The translations under genes were made by a program, and so were the position numbers. Below are positions 62,410-64,000 of a stretch of 64,000 nt of DNA, one piece after another (positions within the stretch are counted from its first letter, which is position 1; each line of letters begins with the position of its first letter). A model generated the notes under the pieces. It was not told where the DNA came from, did no database searches, and worked only from the letters and a program-made list of their open reading frames with translations. The stretch covers positions 33,504 through 97,503 of the forward strand of contig CAYSUS010000010.1 of assembly GCA_964434165.1 (NCBI GenBank), written 5' to 3'. The stretch is from CAYSUS01 sp964434165 (GTDB lineage Bacteria; Planctomycetota; Planctomycetia; Pirellulales; Thermoguttaceae).

Positions 62410-63333
62410 TCACTTGGCCGGGGCGGCCCGGGCGTACTTCGGCCGGTCGAACGAAGGAATCTCGTCCTCCACTTCCACAAACAGGTTCGATAGGATCGTC
62501 ACTTCGATCCACAACAGGATAAGGGCCAGCGGGACCATCAACCAGCCGGCCCAGTCATGGAACACCTTCTCGGCCAGCTCCGCGTCGGCCACCACGTACA
62601 AGACGCCGGTGACCGTGATGCGGATGACGTTCACGGTCAGGGCAATGGGGATGGCGCTGAGCAGGATCACGAGGTTCTCCCACCACGGCCGGTCGGCCAC
62701 CAGCACGATGGCCACCGACAGGGCGAGGAAGATCGTCGTCATCCGCAACCCGCTGCACGCATCCACCACGCCCAATTGCAGATCTTCGATGCGAATCACG
62801 TTCCTCTCACGATAGGCTCCGAAGCCAAGGGTCTGCAAGCCGTAGGTGCTGACCTTGGTGGCCAGCGTCTGCAAGGGGGAGAGAATCGCCTGCTCCAAGG
62901 TCCACGGCAGCGGGAACATGAAAATCAGAAAAGCCGCGGCCGGCCCGGCCCACCGCAGCATACGCCACCCCCCGACCATCACGATCACGCCCAGCACGGC
63001 CGGCACGAAGGTCACCATGTCCGGGATGTCGAGGCCGAAGAACGCGCAAAACAGCCGGGCCAGGAGCGACGTCGCGAGGATGCCCAGCCCGTAGTACCTC
63101 TGCGCCACGGGGACTGCGGTCAGCGGTTGCTGCCGCATCCACAGCAGCAGGGCCGTGAACAGCGGGATGAGCCAGCCGTGCGAATATTGCGGGCCTTGCC
63201 AATAGGCGGCCGCTTCCTGGAGCGAGTTCCAGTAGCCGAAGACCAGGACTGCCAGGAGTACGCCGAGCGCGATCCAGGAGTACGTCGTGTCCGAGTCCTG
63301 CCGGGATTCGCTCGCGGGGATCGTTTGCTGCAT
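62410..63333 (-). CDS. Exosortase (membrane transpeptidase of PEP-CTERM-type sorting)
   Basis: 307 aa with about eight membrane segments. Catalytic triad: C193 in VVDACSGLRMTT, R238 in TVNVIRITVTG, and H259 in KVFHDWAGWLMVP. It cleaves PEP-CTERM-type tails of exported proteins. A substrate candidate with a VPAPS tail is encoded at 3519-6095. The arrangement with Wzz-kinase and EpsI is typical of planctomycete exosortase loci, where the enzyme belongs to a branch of its own (XrtU-like; by memory, not verified). The start is the ATG with GGGAGAAG about 9 nt before it. A GTG nine codons upstream is the alternative. Confidence 0.94.
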   Translation of the reverse strand: MQQTIPASESRQDSDTTYSWIALGVLLAVLVFGYWNSLQEAAAYWQGPQYSHGWLIPLFTALLLWMRQQPLTAVPVAQRYYGLGILATSLLARLFCAFFGLDIPDMVTFVPAVLGVIVMVGGWRMLRWAGPAAAFLIFMFPLPWTLEQAILSPLQTLATKVSTYGLQTLGFGAYRERNVIRIEDLQLGVVDACSGLRMTTIFLALSVAIVLVADRPWWENLVILLSAIPIALTVNVIRITVTGVLYVVADAELAEKVFHDWAGWLMVPLALILLWIEVTILSNLFVEVEDEIPSFDRPKYARAAPAK

Positions 63334-64000
63334 CAATGGACAACTTCTCCCAGGTAGCACGTGGTGAGAAACCGATGGCTCCCGTTGCTCACGACCCCGC
63401 GCTCACTCGTCGGGCTACTGCCCGTCCTTCTCTATCCCCTTGCTCAGGCTAGGGGTTGCTGTTCTGCGCCTGACGGCGTCGGTCAGGCCAAGGCGGATGC
63501 GCTGACAAGGTCACGCAGGCAGGGCTGTTCGGGCCCGGTGCGGCTCCGGGGAACAGTGGCGACAAGAGAGTGAGCAACAACGCGCGTGAAAAAAAGCTTC
63601 CACCCCCCGCGGCATACGGCCACGACTCCCCCATCGGTCGCCGCGACCAGCCGAAAGCGTCCACCTGGGCCGTCGGCCCGAATCCGGTTATGGGCGAGCG
63701 CCGTGGGTGCTTCGTCGGCCAGACCGGCGATGCACCCATAGGACCCACGATAATCAAAGGCGAAAGCGACTGTCAAACAAATTGCACGCGGCCTCCAGGT
63801 TTCTTTCCACCCCTTTGGCCGGTTAGTACGGTTCTCTGTTCTGGAGAATCTGGTCGGATCCGCGCGGGCCGGGCAGGACTCGCTTCTGGGGGGGCGAAGG
63901 CGACTGCCTGGCTCAGCCGGGGACCTGATTACTGACTTTTCCCCTGATTCTCACCAAGTCGGTGGTGGAGTTTGCCGATTATTCGGACAGTAGCGACTAG
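63334..64000. other. Upstream region of the exosortase operon, 667 bases
   Basis: No gene is supported on either strand. On the minus strand it holds the promoter-like site at 63748-63776 and a run of seven Ts (at about 63589-63595) without a convincing hairpin before it. The last 200 bases to the window edge show nothing I can support. Confidence 0.5.
63748..63776 (-). promoter_or_regulatory. Putative promoter of the exosortase operon
   Basis: Minus strand consensus TTGACA (63776-63771), 17-nt spacer, TTATCG (63753-63748). It lies about 415 bases upstream of the exosortase ATG, implying a long leader. Confidence 0.5.

Noticed and set aside
59846..62815. 989-codon plus-strand open frame
   Set aside because: Antisense to the Wzz-kinase and exosortase genes.
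63483..63776. Minus-strand 97-codon frame starting at the TTG of a TTGACA
   Set aside because: No ribosome site, no family resemblance; the bases fit better as a promoter and leader.

Overview
The window is high-GC bacterial chromosome, most likely from a planctomycete (Planctomycetota). This is inferred from gene content, not from a marker gene. The signs are secreted PQQ-like beta-propeller proteins (one fused to a methyltransferase-like domain), Tat-exported aldo/keto reductases, a right-handed beta-helix protein with LamG and TPR regions, secreted STN-type repeat proteins, a J-domain-like membrane protein, a compact fab cluster, an exosortase with an EpsI-family partner and a PEP-CTERM-like substrate, and several families of short palindromic interspersed repeats. 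No rRNA, phage, plasmid, insertion sequence or CRISPR array was seen. The only RNA gene recognised is tRNA-Leu(GAG).

Layout. 1-8.9 kb: a 5'-truncated GAF/SpoIIE phosphatase, tRNA-Leu, a secreted autotransporter-repeat protein ending in a VPAPS/hydrophobic/Arg-rich sorting tail, a small membrane methyltransferase and an M23-like/PKD/golvesin-like exoprotein. 9.5-14.3 kb: hldE, the aroH-mntP pair, and three tandem Hsp20 genes closed by a strong hairpin terminator. 14.8-18.7 kb: a five-gene fatty-acid-type cluster (fabZ, fabG, a long acyl carrier protein, a second fabZ-like gene, fabF). 18.8-33.5 kb: two paralogous Tat aldo/keto reductases, two PQQ-like proteins, a PAS/GAF/receiver regulator overlapping a membrane phosphoesterase, a coiled-coil zinc-cysteine membrane protein, and fumC. 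33.5-45.3 kb: an excisionase-like HTH protein, a giant LamG/TPR/beta-helix exoprotein, TPR and HDOD proteins, an M48 protease, a DUF6786-type protein, family-4 uracil-DNA glycosylase and der. 46.1-58.7 kb: a secreted gluzincin-like protein, a GNAT, protoporphyrinogen oxidase, a 733-aa exoprotein divergent from a 1187-aa protein built of five tandem STN-like units, the single-unit paralog of that protein, and a J-domain-like protein. 59-63.3 kb: the exosortase / Wzz-tyrosine kinase / EpsI operon.

How it fits together. Much of the window concerns the cell surface: envelope lipids (fab cluster), heptose activation (hldE), exopolysaccharide assembly coupled to protein sorting (exosortase, Wzz-kinase, EpsI), and many exported proteins, one of which carries the matching sorting tail. 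The most unusual feature is the STN locus, where a two-part domain of about 204 residues has been amplified to five copies next to a gene holding one copy. About fourteen sites fit a TTGnnn - 17/18 - TAnnnT promoter pattern and agree well with the gene starts chosen here.
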